Below are positions 40,474-49,265 of a stretch of 64,000 nt of DNA, one piece after another. Source of the DNA: ZC4RG35 sp964571765 (GTDB taxonomy: Bacteria; Actinomycetota; Acidimicrobiia; Spongiisociales; ZC4RG35). The notes below the pieces were generated by a model that saw nothing but the letters and a program-made list of their open reading frames with translations, did no database searches and was not told the origin of the DNA. The first letter of the stretch is position 1. Every line of letters begins with the position of its first letter. The stretch is from positions 62,001 to 126,000 of the forward strand of contig CAZNDH010000001.1 of the NCBI GenBank assembly GCA_964571765.1, read 5' to 3'. Made by a program: the position numbers and the translations under genes.

Positions 40474-41940
40474 GTGAGAATGGCCCGCGTGGAACCGGTG
40501 ATCATCACTGAAGGGCTCCGACCTGATCCCTCCCGGCTCGTCGCACAGCCCTTCCTCCCGGGAACCGATCCCGTCAGCTACACGCCGGGGAGGCTCCACG
40601 GGGTGGTGGAGAGGCTGCTCTCGATGCCGCAGTCGCAGCGCCAGAAAGTGCTGGGTGAGGTCAGGGACCGCTCGGCTCCCCGTCGACCCGACATCGAGGA
40701 GATCTGGCGAGCGCACTATGAGCTCGCCGCCAGATACGTGCCCGGGTTGCGAGCCGTCGACGATCCCGAGACGTGCCTTCTCATCGGGGCCTTCCTGACC
40801 CGGTGGTATGCATACGAGGCTGCCGCCCTCACCAACCCTTCCATCGTCCCCTACGGGGTCGCCATGGGCGGCCGGCAGCCATTCGTGATGAGTGGGCGCG
40901 CCGTGGGCGAAGGGCACATATCCTCGATCACCTTCATCACCGGATCGGTAGGAGAAGAGGGAACGGTGGAGCTCGAGGAGCGGAGCCCGGGTGTGAGCAA
41001 CGGCCGCCGGCGCTTCCATCCCCTGGACACCGAGGATTTCGCCGGCCGTCTCGCAATCCTCGGGGTCTCGGGGCCCACGGTGGAGAGGATCCTGTCGACC
41101 CTGGGAGAGCAATGCACCCTCGAGGACCTCGAGGAGGTGCTCGTCGCCCTTCGGGAGAGCGATCTAGACCCCGGGGAGCTCTCCGACACCATGAGGAGGG
41201 TCCATTGGCTCGCCTCGTCGAACTATCGGGTGGACTTCGAGCCTGATCGGCCGATCTCCGAACATCTTCTCTCCCCGGCTCTCCCCATCGAGAGCCAGGG
41301 AATGGAGGATGCCCGTTTCGTCAGGTTCACCGACGACGACGGGTCGACCCGCTACTTCGCCACCTATACCGCCTACGACGGCTCGCGGATCCTTCCCCAG
41401 CTCATCGAGACCACCGACTTCCACAGCTTCAAGATGGGGACCATGTCGGGACCGGCCGCCTACCACAAAGGGGTCGCCATCTTTCCCCGCCGTATCGCCG
41501 GCGACTACGCCGCACTGTCGCGGCATGACCACGAACGGCTATTCGTGATGTTCAGCGACGATGTCCACGAGTGGGGGAACGCCGAAGCGGTGCTCGCCCC
41601 GGAGATGCCCTGGGAGCTCATCCAACTGGGCAACTGCGGATCGCCGATCGAGACCGATGACGGCTGGCTGGTCATCACCCACGGGGTAGGCGCGATGCGC
41701 CGCTATGTCCTCGGGGCGATCCTTCTCGACCTCGACCACCCGGAGAAGGTGATAGCCCGGTGCGACCAGCCGCTGATCGAGCCCCCACCGGATGGATCAT
41801 TCGGCTATGTGCCCGATGTGGTCTACTCGTGCGGGGGGATGGTCCATCAAGGCCTTCTGATCCTCCCCTTCGGCTTCGCCGACTACGGGATCGACTTCGC
41901 AGTGCTCTCGGTCGCCGACATCCTCAGGTCGATGCGCTAG
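40474..41940 (+). CDS. GH130-family glycoside phosphorylase or hydrolase
   Basis: A 488-residue five-bladed beta-propeller protein. The GH130 core occupies about residues 260-488 (MEDARFVRFTDDDGSTRYFATYTAYDG, HKGVAIFPRRIAG, SPIETDDGWLVITHGVG, GYVPDVVYSCGGMVHQGLLILPFGFADYGI), with a long N-terminal extension of about 230 residues. Characterised members phosphorolyse beta-1,4- or beta-1,2-mannosides. The catalytic Asp is expected in the MEDARF motif. The position between glycosyltransferases suggests metabolism of a mannoside made by them. Its stop overlaps the convergent GT4 gene by 4 bases. Confidence 0.88.
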   Translation: MRMARVEPVIITEGLRPDPSRLVAQPFLPGTDPVSYTPGRLHGVVERLLSMPQSQRQKVLGEVRDRSAPRRPDIEEIWRAHYELAARYVPGLRAVDDPETCLLIGAFLTRWYAYEAAALTNPSIVPYGVAMGGRQPFVMSGRAVGEGHISSITFITGSVGEEGTVELEERSPGVSNGRRRFHPLDTEDFAGRLAILGVSGPTVERILSTLGEQCTLEDLEEVLVALRESDLDPGELSDTMRRVHWLASSNYRVDFEPDRPISEHLLSPALPIESQGMEDARFVRFTDDDGSTRYFATYTAYDGSRILPQLIETTDFHSFKMGTMSGPAAYHKGVAIFPRRIAGDYAALSRHDHERLFVMFSDDVHEWGNAEAVLAPEMPWELIQLGNCGSPIETDDGWLVITHGVGAMRRYVLGAILLDLDHPEKVIARCDQPLIEPPPDGSFGYVPDVVYSCGGMVHQGLLILPFGFADYGIDFAVLSVADILRSMR

Positions 41941-42959
41941 TCGGCGATCAGGGCCTGGTATACCCCGGCGTAGTCGGCGGCCATCCGCATCGCCGAAAAC
42001 CGCTCCTCGGCCACCGCACGGCAACGGCGGCGAGCGAGCGAGGCCAGGCGCCCCACGGCCCCCACCGCCCCATCGACATCGTCGGCGAGGTAGCCGATGA
42101 CCCCGTCGTCGATCAACTCGGGCATCGCCCCTCGTCTCCAGGCGATGACCGGGGTCCCGCAGGCGAGGCTCTCCGCCACCACCAGGCCGAACGGCTCGTC
42201 CCACCGCAGCGGCATCAACAGACCAACGGCGTCGCCCAACAGGTCGGCGACCTCTTCTCGATCGAGTGCTCCCAGGTACTCGACGTCGCCACCGGAGGGA
42301 AGCCCGTCGAAGTAATCCCGGTGTTTGGGCTCGACTATCCCCGCCATGCGCAAGGGCATCCCCGATTGTCTGGCGACTTCCACGGCCAGGTCAGGACCCT
42401 TCTCCGGCGCCATCCTGCCGACGAAGGCCAGATATCCCCCGGTTCCCGCGCCCATCGGAAAGTCCTCCAGGTCGATCCCGTTGGGCACGGTGGCCACATA
42501 TCGGAGCTCGGGGAGAAACTTCCGCTCAGCTTCGCTGAGCGACACGAAGGGGTCCGTGCGGTACTTGAGGAGCAGCGGATGATGGGCCGAGTTCCAGGCA
42601 GCGCCGTGAAGCGTGGTGAGCAGGGGGAGCCCCAGCATGCGGGTAAAGACCAAGGCGTGCACATGGAGATGGGAATGGACCAGGTCGAGCCCGACCTCAC
42701 GGGCGGTCTCCATCGCCGTTGAGATGTGCATCTCTTCGATGAGCCGGGCATCGGCCCCCGGCATCTCCACCAGGGATGCGGGCACTGTCTCGACCAGCCG
42801 AGCCTTGGACCGCGAACCCGAAGCGGCGAAAAGGGTCACCTTCAAGCCCAGGGCGACCAGGGACTCGGTGAGATCATGGGTCACCCGCTCCCAGGGCCCG
42901 TACCCGGCGGGGCCGTATGGGTGGGTGATCGGGGCGACCATCCCCACCCTCAGGGTCAT
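41937..42959 (-). CDS. GT4-family glycosyltransferase
   Basis: A 340-residue GT-B enzyme. MVAPITHPYGPAGYGPWERVTHDLTESLVALG is the acceptor-side glycine-rich start; DLVHSHLHVHAL, VPNGIDLEDFP, FVGRMAPEKGPDLAVEVAR and the donor-binding PLRWDEPFGLVVAESLACGTPVIAWRRGAMPELI are standard GT4 motifs with the EX7E glutamates. No signal or membrane segment. The ATG at 42959 overlaps the stop of the upstream toroid gene by 4 bases, so the two are co-translated. Confidence 0.9.
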   Translation of the reverse strand: MTLRVGMVAPITHPYGPAGYGPWERVTHDLTESLVALGLKVTLFAASGSRSKARLVETVPASLVEMPGADARLIEEMHISTAMETAREVGLDLVHSHLHVHALVFTRMLGLPLLTTLHGAAWNSAHHPLLLKYRTDPFVSLSEAERKFLPELRYVATVPNGIDLEDFPMGAGTGGYLAFVGRMAPEKGPDLAVEVARQSGMPLRMAGIVEPKHRDYFDGLPSGGDVEYLGALDREEVADLLGDAVGLLMPLRWDEPFGLVVAESLACGTPVIAWRRGAMPELIDDGVIGYLADDVDGAVGAVGRLASLARRRCRAVAEERFSAMRMAADYAGVYQALIAD

Positions 42960-43957
42960 TGCACAATCTCGACCTGGGCGCCCCACCAGGAGACCAGGGC
43001 TCCCTGGGCGGCCAGGGTCGACTCCGCCCCCCGGTTGAGGTTCACCCCCTCGGGCTGCAGGCCGTCGAAGCCGGCACCGGTCTCGGGGTCGAGCAAGGGC
43101 ACCCCGACGTCGTTCTCACCAAGGAACCAGCGCACCGCGGCCTCCAGTCTGTATCGCCAGCGGGAGTCACCGTCGGCCATGGACGCGCTGAGGCAGGCAT
43201 CGGCCATCGCCCAGGCCTCGATCGGCTGCTGATCGAAGGCGGGCGAGCCGTCGTCGGGACCCCGCCCGGCTACCGGGGTGAAGCTGAACCCACGAGACCC
43301 GCTCTCCACTGCCACCAGCCAGTCGAGGAGCTCCAAGCCGTCGGCCACCATCTCCAGGTCGCCCTGGGCCTCCCCCAGTTCGATCAGTGCCTGGGGAAGC
43401 CGTGCGTTGTCGTAGGTGAGGCGTGGCTCGGGCCACATCCATCCTCCGGGAGCCGGCCGGGCCAGACGGGGGCCGACCCGGGACAGGAATCCGTCCAACT
43501 CGTCGACCAACAGGCCGTGCCTGAAAACGGTGACCCCCCCGAGCACTGCGTAGGCATTGGCCCTCGAGTAGCAGGTGTCGAGGTTGAGACCGGCGAGGAA
43601 GGCGGCAGTCGCATCGGCGTCGGCCCACCCTCGGGCCAGTACCCTGCCCAAGCCCCAGAGGGCGCGCCCGTGGGCGTCATCCGAGCCCCGCAGGTCGATC
43701 CACTCTCCTCCGTCGCTCAAGCGGTTGTGCCACCCCACCGGGACCCGGCCCCGGACGACGAAGTCGAGATAGGGCTCCAGGGGAGGTACACCTTCATCAG
43801 GCATGCCGCCCAGCACCACCAAGGCTCGGGCGTTGTCGTCTGTGGTGTAACCGTGGCCAGGCCGGGGAGTGTCGTAGAGCGCATGCTCCCACAGACCATA
43901 GGGGCCGGTGAGGGCCCGGAGATGCTCGAGCCGCGGGGTTGGTATCTGGGTATCCAT
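42956..43957 (-). CDS. Predicted alpha/alpha-toroid glycosidase-like protein
   Basis: A 333-residue helical protein with repeating pairs of aromatic-rich helices (YTTDDNARALVVLG, DAHGRALWGLGRVLARG, YDNARLPQALIELGEAQGD, PIEAWAMADACLSAS). The pattern of inner helices each starting with Asp/Asn-Ala is that of six-hairpin (alpha/alpha)6 barrels found in glycosidases and lyases; the family itself I do not recognise. The last part (GLQPEGVNLNRGAESTLAAQGALV) is typical of proteins linked to GH130 and GT4 genes. The ATG at 43957 has GAGG upstream. A possible GTTT-N14-AGGTAT promoter lies at 43981-44004. Confidence 0.6.
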   Translation of the reverse strand: MDTQIPTPRLEHLRALTGPYGLWEHALYDTPRPGHGYTTDDNARALVVLGGMPDEGVPPLEPYLDFVVRGRVPVGWHNRLSDGGEWIDLRGSDDAHGRALWGLGRVLARGWADADATAAFLAGLNLDTCYSRANAYAVLGGVTVFRHGLLVDELDGFLSRVGPRLARPAPGGWMWPEPRLTYDNARLPQALIELGEAQGDLEMVADGLELLDWLVAVESGSRGFSFTPVAGRGPDDGSPAFDQQPIEAWAMADACLSASMADGDSRWRYRLEAAVRWFLGENDVGVPLLDPETGAGFDGLQPEGVNLNRGAESTLAAQGALVSWWGAQVEIVQ

Positions 43958-44170
43958 CGAAAGCCTCGGGACATTCGCCCATACCTCGCCGACGCCGATT
44001 AAACCATCCCCGACCTGACTGGTCTTGGTGACGGCTCCGAACCCGGGTCGTCGGGTGTACGCGAGCGGGCAGCGGGTCGAGGTGGGTTCACCAGGCATGC
44101 CTCTCGGGACGGGAAGGGGCCGGCCCGGGCGGGAAGCCGACCCCTTCGCGTGGTGGAAAGCAGGTCAGAC

Positions 44171-44749
44171 CTACCCACCGACCACAGGTCTCTCAGCGAG
44201 GGCCGCGTTGACCCTCTGGTTGTATCGGTCGCCCACCATCCCGCCGAGAGCCGCCCCGACAAACAAGGCGATGATTCCAACCAAGCCGGCGATCACCACC
44301 GTGGTGGTGATGTCCTCCGCGTCGAACTGTGCGAACCAGTCGGGCAGGCCCGCCCTCTGGAACGCGTTGTACTCGGCGCCGACGAAGGCTCCCAGCGCGG
44401 CGAACACCGCTACCAGCAACAGAAGCCAGAGTGCGGCCGCGGTGGCGTTGATCACCCCGTCGAAACGGGCCATGCGTGCTGCCACCCAACCTCCAACGAA
44501 CGCCGAGGCCAGGACCACCAGGCTGGCGACGACCATCCCGGTCACCCCGATCTCCTGGAGGTTGCCTTCGAGGTCGATGGCATTCAGCTGATAGTCGAGG
44601 GCTCCGGCGCCGGCAGCGATCAGCGAGGCCAGGAACACCATGGTCCCCAGGATTGCCATGACACCCCCAGCGGCAGCCGGAGTGTCGACTCCTCCGAACC
44701 GTTCCCGGACGGAAGTCGAACGAACTCGATTCGTAGTTCTTGTCGTCAT
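44171..44749 (-). CDS. Four-helix membrane protein (YrzE/TIGR04086-like)
   Basis: A 192-residue protein with a charged, Arg-rich N-terminus and four hydrophobic segments: GGVMAILGTMVFLASLIAAGAG, VTGMVVASLVVLASAFVGGWVAARMARFDG, ATAAALWLLLLVAVFAALGAFVG and VVIAGLVGIIALFVGAALGGMVGDRYN. The GGWVAARMA motif after helix 2 recalls small TIGR04086/YrzE-like proteins. Function unknown. Start chosen at 44749 behind GGAGAGAG. It lies 12 bp after the 19-residue peptide gene, presumably sharing its stress-type promoter. Confidence 0.65.
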   Translation of the reverse strand: MTTRTTNRVRSTSVRERFGGVDTPAAAGGVMAILGTMVFLASLIAAGAGALDYQLNAIDLEGNLQEIGVTGMVVASLVVLASAFVGGWVAARMARFDGVINATAAALWLLLLVAVFAALGAFVGAEYNAFQRAGLPDWFAQFDAEDITTTVVIAGLVGIIALFVGAALGGMVGDRYNQRVNAALAERPVVGG

Positions 44750-44761
44750 CTCTCTCTCCAT

Positions 44762-44821
44762 TCAGGTCAGCAAGAGGATGATCAGGATGATCACGATCAA
44801 GGTCCCGATCCCGATGTACAT
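44762..44821 (-). CDS. 19-residue hydrophobic peptide
   Basis: MYIGIGTLIVIILIILLLT, a single membrane-spanning helix with almost no flanking residues. The ATG is preceded by AAAGGAG at proper distance, and a GTTT-N16-GGGTAC promoter lies 34 bp further upstream. Very short, Ile/Leu-only peptides of this type recur in actinobacterial genomes without known function. It is followed closely by the four-helix membrane protein on the same strand. Confidence 0.6.
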   Translation of the reverse strand: MYIGIGTLIVIILIILLLT

Positions 44822-44854
44822 AGCCTGCTCCTTTACGTTGCCGTTGATCGATGA

Positions 44855-44880
44855 GTACCCGCCGCTCGCCGTGCATAAAC
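44855..44880 (-). promoter_or_regulatory. Sigma-B/F-type promoter of the small membrane genes
   Basis: On the minus strand GTTT (44880-44877), 16-nt spacer, GGGTAC (44860-44855). One mismatch in the last base of the -10 relative to GGGTAT. Confidence 0.65.
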
Positions 44881-44902
44881 CCAACACGATGCGGATGCTG
44901 GG

Positions 44903-44928
44903 GTTTTGGATGAACCGCCACTGGGTAT
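44903..44928 (+). promoter_or_regulatory. Sigma-B/F-type promoter of the YflT-like gene
   Basis: GTTT (44903-44906), 16-bp spacer, GGGTAT (44923-44928): a perfect match to the actinobacterial sigma-B/F consensus. The ATG follows 30 bp later behind AAAGGAGG. It is divergent from the promoter at 44855-44880, with 22 bp between their -35 boxes. Confidence 0.75.
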
Positions 44929-44958
44929 CCGCTCGTCGTCTAGCCAAAGGAGGGCAAG

Positions 44959-45513
44959 ATGACTGAAGTAGTGGCGCTGTTCGCCACCCGTGGTGACGCA
45001 CACAGGGCCATCGACACGCTGGAGGGGATGGGCTATGACGCATCGGCCGTGGGCTATCTCGACGGATATCACGACGAGGGGCCCATTGACCGTGACGTCG
45101 ATAGCGATACCTCCGGCGATACCGCCGAAGAAGCCGCCAAGGGAGCGGCCGGAGGAGCAGTCGGAGGGGCCGCTGTCGGTGCCGGCGCCGGCCTCCTCGC
45201 CGCAGCGGGCATGGCCGTCGTGCCCGGCATCGGCCCGTTCCTGGCCGCCGGGACGATCTTGGGCACCCTGGGAGCAGCTGCGGCCGGAGCGGCCGGCGGA
45301 GCGGTCCTCGGCGGGGCGGTCGGCGCCATATTCGGCTCGACCGACGACGATGCCGACGAGTACTCGGCCTACTACCGAGAAGGCGTCGAAGAAGGTGGCT
45401 CCCTGGTGACGGTTCGGGCCGACAGCTACGCGGTTGCCGACATCACCACCATCCTCCGCGACCACGGGGCCAAGCGGGTCGAGGCCCATACCGAGGACGG
45501 CTGGGTCCGCTGA
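44959..45513 (+). CDS. YflT-like general stress protein with glycine-zipper membrane segment
   Basis: A 184-residue protein. Residues 1 to about 40 (EVVALFATRGDAHRAIDTLEGMGYDASAVGYL) and the C-terminal 45 (GGSLVTVRADSYAVADITTILRDHGAKRVEAH) form the two halves of a general-stress-protein-17M/YflT-type ferredoxin-like fold. Between them is a Gly/Ala-rich stretch of about 75 residues with AAGGAVGGAAVGAGAG repeats, a glycine-zipper membrane insertion. Preceded by a perfect stress promoter and followed by a strong terminator, so it is a single-gene unit. Confidence 0.82.
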   Translation: MTEVVALFATRGDAHRAIDTLEGMGYDASAVGYLDGYHDEGPIDRDVDSDTSGDTAEEAAKGAAGGAVGGAAVGAGAGLLAAAGMAVVPGIGPFLAAGTILGTLGAAAAGAAGGAVLGGAVGAIFGSTDDDADEYSAYYREGVEEGGSLVTVRADSYAVADITTILRDHGAKRVEAHTEDGWVR

Positions 45514-45539
45514 GCCAGACAAGTCAATCACCGGTGAAG

Positions 45540-45562
45540 GGGCGCCCACGTGGGCGCCCTTT
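45540..45562 (+). terminator. Intrinsic terminator after the YflT-like gene
   Basis: A perfect 20-bp palindrome GGGCGCCCACGTGGGCGCCC followed by TTTCCC, 27 bp after the stop codon. Confidence 0.75.
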
Positions 45563-45850
45563 CCCGATTGCCCGGGGATCAGCCTTTCCTCGAGCCAGAC
45601 ATCCGACGAGCCGTATTCCTCCCTGACGACCCTTCATCCCGGCCTTGATCCTGTGACGAGATCCAAGCGGCCGAGCCGGAGAATTTGCTCGGTTCGGTAG
45701 AGCCTGAGGGTCCGCCGCTGTCCGGCGAACTTGCAGCGCCGGGCGCTGGGACCGCAATCGCGACGATGAGGCGAACCAAGAGACCGCGGGCGGGAAGGAA
45801 CAGACTTTCTCCCCTTGGCATCCGGGGCCGACTGCGGCATTGTTATCCCC
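45563..45850. other. Non-coding stretch of about 290 bp
   Basis: No gene is supported on either strand. On the plus strand, GGTCC (about 45709) with CGCTG and later CAGCG with GGGACC can fold into a long interrupted hairpin, and the segment is rich in purine runs before the next ATG. I do not recognise a riboswitch class in it. It should contain the promoter of the following helical-protein gene, but no convincing hexamers are seen. Confidence 0.4.
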
Positions 45851-46312
45851 ATGAACTCCGAGTACAACGAGGCGCTCCCCGAAGGGGGGCTTGTTCGGGC
45901 ACGGACCCGACGTAGGGACCTGCACCAAGCCATGGAGGCCCTGGAGTTCGCCGTGGCCGGGCCTGCCGGCGAGCCAGACACCTGGCTGGCATCGGTTCGG
46001 ACCGCACTCTCTGGTCTCCGCGACGCGCTCCAAGCTCATGTCGACGAGGTCGAGTCGCCCCACGGGCTCCTCGCCGAGATCGTCGACCAGGAGCCCAGGT
46101 TGACGGCCGCCGCCGACCAGCTGCGAGCCGACCACCCCGATCTCCTACTGGCCACCGAGCGAGCTATGGAGGCGGCGGCCGAGCATGACCCCGCCCCCAG
46201 TCGGGTGAGACGGCGGGTGGTCTCCCTCCTGGGCCGTCTCACCATGCACCGCCAGGCGGGGTCGGACCTGGTCTACGAGGCCTACAGCGTCGATATCGGT
46301 GGGACCGGTTGA
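45851..46312 (+). CDS. Helical hypothetical protein, possibly hemerythrin-like
   Basis: A 153-residue all-helical protein: RRDLHQAMEALEFAVAGP, VRTALSGLRDALQAHVDEVESPHGLLAEIVDQEPRL and a final HRQAGSDLVYEAYSVDIGGTG. The helix lengths and a few His/Glu/Asp residues recall hemerythrin HHE domains, whose last helix often reads HEQxESDLIxEAxxxDIGGGD, but the full metal set is not visible, so a cation-binding role is only a guess. The ATG at 45851 lacks a clear ribosome site. It converges on the P-type ATPase with a 15-bp gap. Confidence 0.55.
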   Translation: MNSEYNEALPEGGLVRARTRRRDLHQAMEALEFAVAGPAGEPDTWLASVRTALSGLRDALQAHVDEVESPHGLLAEIVDQEPRLTAAADQLRADHPDLLLATERAMEAAAEHDPAPSRVRRRVVSLLGRLTMHRQAGSDLVYEAYSVDIGGTG

Positions 46313-46327
46313 GAGCCCCGCGAGCCA

Positions 46328-48982
46328 TCACCCCTGAGCGGCGAGGCGCCGCCTCCACCACTTGTCGACCTCCACCGCGACCAGCACGGTGAGGCCGATG
46401 AGCAGCATGGGGACCCATGCCCCGACCGGGATCGGCTCGACCCTCAGTATGAACTGGGTGAAGGGCAGATGGAGTGCGGTCACGTGCAATGCCAGCGACC
46501 CGAGGACGGCAAGCAGGAGGAATCGATTGGACAGCGGCGAGATGCGCAGCGCCGATGTCCGCTCCGACCGGGCGTTGCCCGCATGGATCGCCTGGAAGAT
46601 GACCATGGTGGTCAGGGCGACCGTCTGGGCCTGAGCCAGTGACGTCGTGGTATCCAGGGTCCAGCGGAACATCACCAGGGTGCCGATGGCCATCACCACT
46701 CCGCTGAGGACGGTGCGTTGCCATAACAACCTGGAGACGATCCCCTCCCTGCGGGGCCGGGGCGGCCGGTCTACGACCCCTGGCTCCTCGGGCTCAAAGG
46801 CGAGGGCGACATCCTGCACCCCGTTGGTGACCAGGTTGAGCCACAGGATCTGTGCCGGGATCATCGGCAGCGGCCAGCCAGCGGCCACAGCAGCCAGGAT
46901 GGCAAGGATCTCGGCGGCCCCGCTCGAGATCAAGAAGAAGGTCACCTTGCGAAGGTTGTCGAAGGTCACTCGCCCCTGTCGGATCGCTTCGACGATGCTC
47001 ACGAAGTTGTCGTCGGCGAGAACCATGTCTGAGGCCTCCCGGGCGACATCCGTACCCGACTGACCCATCGAGACGCCGACATCGGCAACCCTGAGGGCCA
47101 GGGCGTCGTTGACCCCGTCTCCGGTGACCGCCACCACTTCCTCATTGGCCTGGAGGGCCCGCACCACACGCAGCTTGTGCTCCGGTGATACCCGGGCGAA
47201 TACCGAAACCGCGCCGACCAGGTCCTGGAGCTCGACGTCGTCGAGGCTCTCCATGTCCTTGCCGGTGATCACCCGGTCGTCGTCTCCGGAGATACCGAGA
47301 TCAGCGGCGATGGAGCGGGCGGTATCGGCATGGTCTCCGGTGATCATCAGGACCCGTACCCCGCTGCGCTTGCAGGCCTCGATCGCCTCCTCGACTCCCT
47401 CCCGCGGAGGATCCATCATCCCCTGGAGGCCGAGGAACAACAGGTCACCCGGCCCTCCGTCCTCATCGTCGGGCCGAGATGGGCCGGCTCGGTAGGCCAT
47501 GGCGAGCACCCGGAGCCCACGGGCGGCCATCTCCCCCACTTCCGACTCGATGGCGGCCACATCGAGGGGTCCCTCCTCCCCATCGGTGGCCACAGCCGCA
47601 CACATGCCGAGGACACGTTCCGGGGCACCTTTGACAAACCACGCCTCCATCTCGGCACCCTTGCGGTGGCTGGCGGCAAAACGCTGCTCCGGCTCGAAGG
47701 GAATCTCCTCACCGGAGACCCAGGCCTCCTTCGCCTCACCCGGGTCGAGGCCGCGTCGCCTCGCCTCCTCGAGCAGGGCGATCTCGGTCGGATCCCCGGT
47801 CGCCTCCCCGCCGTCGCCCTCGGCATCGCCAAGGGAGGCCTCGTTGGCAAGCACACCGGCAAGGAGGGTGAGACGCAGTGGGTCGTCGGCAGACGAACCC
47901 GAGTGGTCGCCCGGGTGGCCCGACGGGACCCACACCTCTTGGACCGTCATCCGGTTGGCGGTCAGGGTCCCCGTCTTGTCAGACCCGATGGAGGTGATGC
48001 TCCCCAATGTCTCCACCGCGGGGAGCCGGCGGATGATCGCCTTGCGTCGCGCCATCCTCTGGACACCTACTGCCAGGGTGATGGTGAACACCACCGGGAG
48101 CCCTTCGGGTATCGCCGACACTGCCAGGGCGACCGCCACCAGGAACATGTCGGACAGCTCGCCACCCGCCAGGACACCCAGTGGTATCGAGACCAGGGCA
48201 GCCAAGGCAACCACCAACCCGACCACCTTGGCGAACCTGGCCATCCTCTGCTGGAGCGGGGTGGCCGGCTCCTCTTCCTCGCCCATCTGAGCGGCGATCC
48301 GCCCCAGCTGGGTGTCACCTCCGGTGCCGACCACATAGCCGCGCCCTCGACCCGAGGTGACCACGGTTCCCATGAAGGCCATGTTCACTTGGTCCCCGAG
48401 CTGGGCCGCGGTATCCATTGGCTCGTGGTCCTTGGCCACCGGCACCGACTCCCCGGTGAGCAGGGACTCGTCGACGGCGAGGACGGTGGTCGAGAACAAC
48501 CTGAGGTCTGCGGGGACCCGTCTTCCCGACTCGAGGAGCACCACGTCGCCGGGAACCAGCCGGGTGCTGTCGATCTCGACCTCGGCGCTGCCCCTCAAGA
48601 CATGCGCCTGGGGCGCGACCAGCCCCATCAAGGCCCGCACCGCCTTCTCGGCCTTTCGCTCCTGGAAGAAACCGATTGAAGCGTTCAGGACCAGGACTGC
48701 GGCGATGACCCCGGCGTCGATGTATTCCTCGATCAGGATGGTGACTGCCGTGGCGACCAGGAGGATGTACACCAGAGGGCTCCTGAACTGATGGAGCAAG
48801 AGCTCCCAGAGGCTGGTGCCCTCGGCCTCGGCGATCACGTTGGGCCCGACCTCCTCGATCCGGCGGTCGGCTTCCTGCTGGGTGAGGCCCTGACGGTTGG
48901 TGTCCACTCGCTCCTCCACCTCTTCGACTGGCAGAAGTGGCCAATCAGTCGGAGTGTCCACCGAGGGCTGGTTGTCCTTCAC
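46328..48982 (-). CDS. P2-type cation-transporting ATPase (calcium-pump-like)
   Basis: An 884-residue pump with the SERCA/PMCA-like layout: N-terminal actuator region, TGES loop (DESLLTGESVPVAK), M4 motif SAIPEGLPVVFTITLAVG, phosphorylation site SDKTGTLT, nucleotide domain with FVKGAPERVL, MITGDHADTA and TGDGVNDALAL, and six further C-terminal helices (AQILWLNLVTNGVQDVALAFEPEE). Calcium is the likely ion, manganese or another cation possible. The hinge motif is unusual: GDGxNDxPAL has Leu for Pro. GTG start behind GGGAGG. It is a single gene on its strand; the next leftward gene upstream begins 283 bp away. Confidence 0.9.
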   Translation of the reverse strand: MKDNQPSVDTPTDWPLLPVEEVEERVDTNRQGLTQQEADRRIEEVGPNVIAEAEGTSLWELLLHQFRSPLVYILLVATAVTILIEEYIDAGVIAAVLVLNASIGFFQERKAEKAVRALMGLVAPQAHVLRGSAEVEIDSTRLVPGDVVLLESGRRVPADLRLFSTTVLAVDESLLTGESVPVAKDHEPMDTAAQLGDQVNMAFMGTVVTSGRGRGYVVGTGGDTQLGRIAAQMGEEEEPATPLQQRMARFAKVVGLVVALAALVSIPLGVLAGGELSDMFLVAVALAVSAIPEGLPVVFTITLAVGVQRMARRKAIIRRLPAVETLGSITSIGSDKTGTLTANRMTVQEVWVPSGHPGDHSGSSADDPLRLTLLAGVLANEASLGDAEGDGGEATGDPTEIALLEEARRRGLDPGEAKEAWVSGEEIPFEPEQRFAASHRKGAEMEAWFVKGAPERVLGMCAAVATDGEEGPLDVAAIESEVGEMAARGLRVLAMAYRAGPSRPDDEDGGPGDLLFLGLQGMMDPPREGVEEAIEACKRSGVRVLMITGDHADTARSIAADLGISGDDDRVITGKDMESLDDVELQDLVGAVSVFARVSPEHKLRVVRALQANEEVVAVTGDGVNDALALRVADVGVSMGQSGTDVAREASDMVLADDNFVSIVEAIRQGRVTFDNLRKVTFFLISSGAAEILAILAAVAAGWPLPMIPAQILWLNLVTNGVQDVALAFEPEEPGVVDRPPRPRREGIVSRLLWQRTVLSGVVMAIGTLVMFRWTLDTTTSLAQAQTVALTTMVIFQAIHAGNARSERTSALRISPLSNRFLLLAVLGSLALHVTALHLPFTQFILRVEPIPVGAWVPMLLIGLTVLVAVEVDKWWRRRLAAQG

Positions 48983-49265
48983 GGGCCTCCCGTCGTCCTG
49001 TCACTGCCCGGTACCGGCAGGTCCTCAGAGACGGTATAGCGGTGAGCGCGTTGAGGGAGTCGGTGGTGTGAACCCCTCGATGACAGCATGCTCAAGACCA
49101 TCCCTTCCCTGGGATGTCAACGCACGACTCACTACGGGTCGAGGGAAGGAGGAGGCGGCCAAGACTCGGACCCGTGCGGAGATTCGGTCAGGAGCCGGGG
49201 TCGAAGGTCCCGGCGAGCGATTGGGCCTCCGGAGCGGCGGACCTGACCGGAGCGGCCGCCGCTTT
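48983..49265. other. Intergenic region upstream of the P2-type ATPase
   Basis: About 280 bp with no supported gene. It must hold the ATPase promoter (right to left). Near 49233-49256 CCGGAGCGGC is repeated directly and can form alternative G/C-rich stems next to TTTT at 49261; this may end leftward transcription from the cytochrome gene, but the T-run is on the plus-strand side, so I leave it undefined. Confidence 0.35.

Noticed and set aside
45563..45850. Possible riboswitch or structured RNA before the helical protein gene
   Set aside because: Some stems can be drawn, but none of the conserved cores I know (cobalamin, c-di-GMP, c-di-AMP, SAM, Mg, manganese) can be placed.
47330..48679. Long open frame opposite the P2-type ATPase (449 codons)
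   Set aside because: Antisense shadow with Gly/His/Arg bias and no recognisable motifs.
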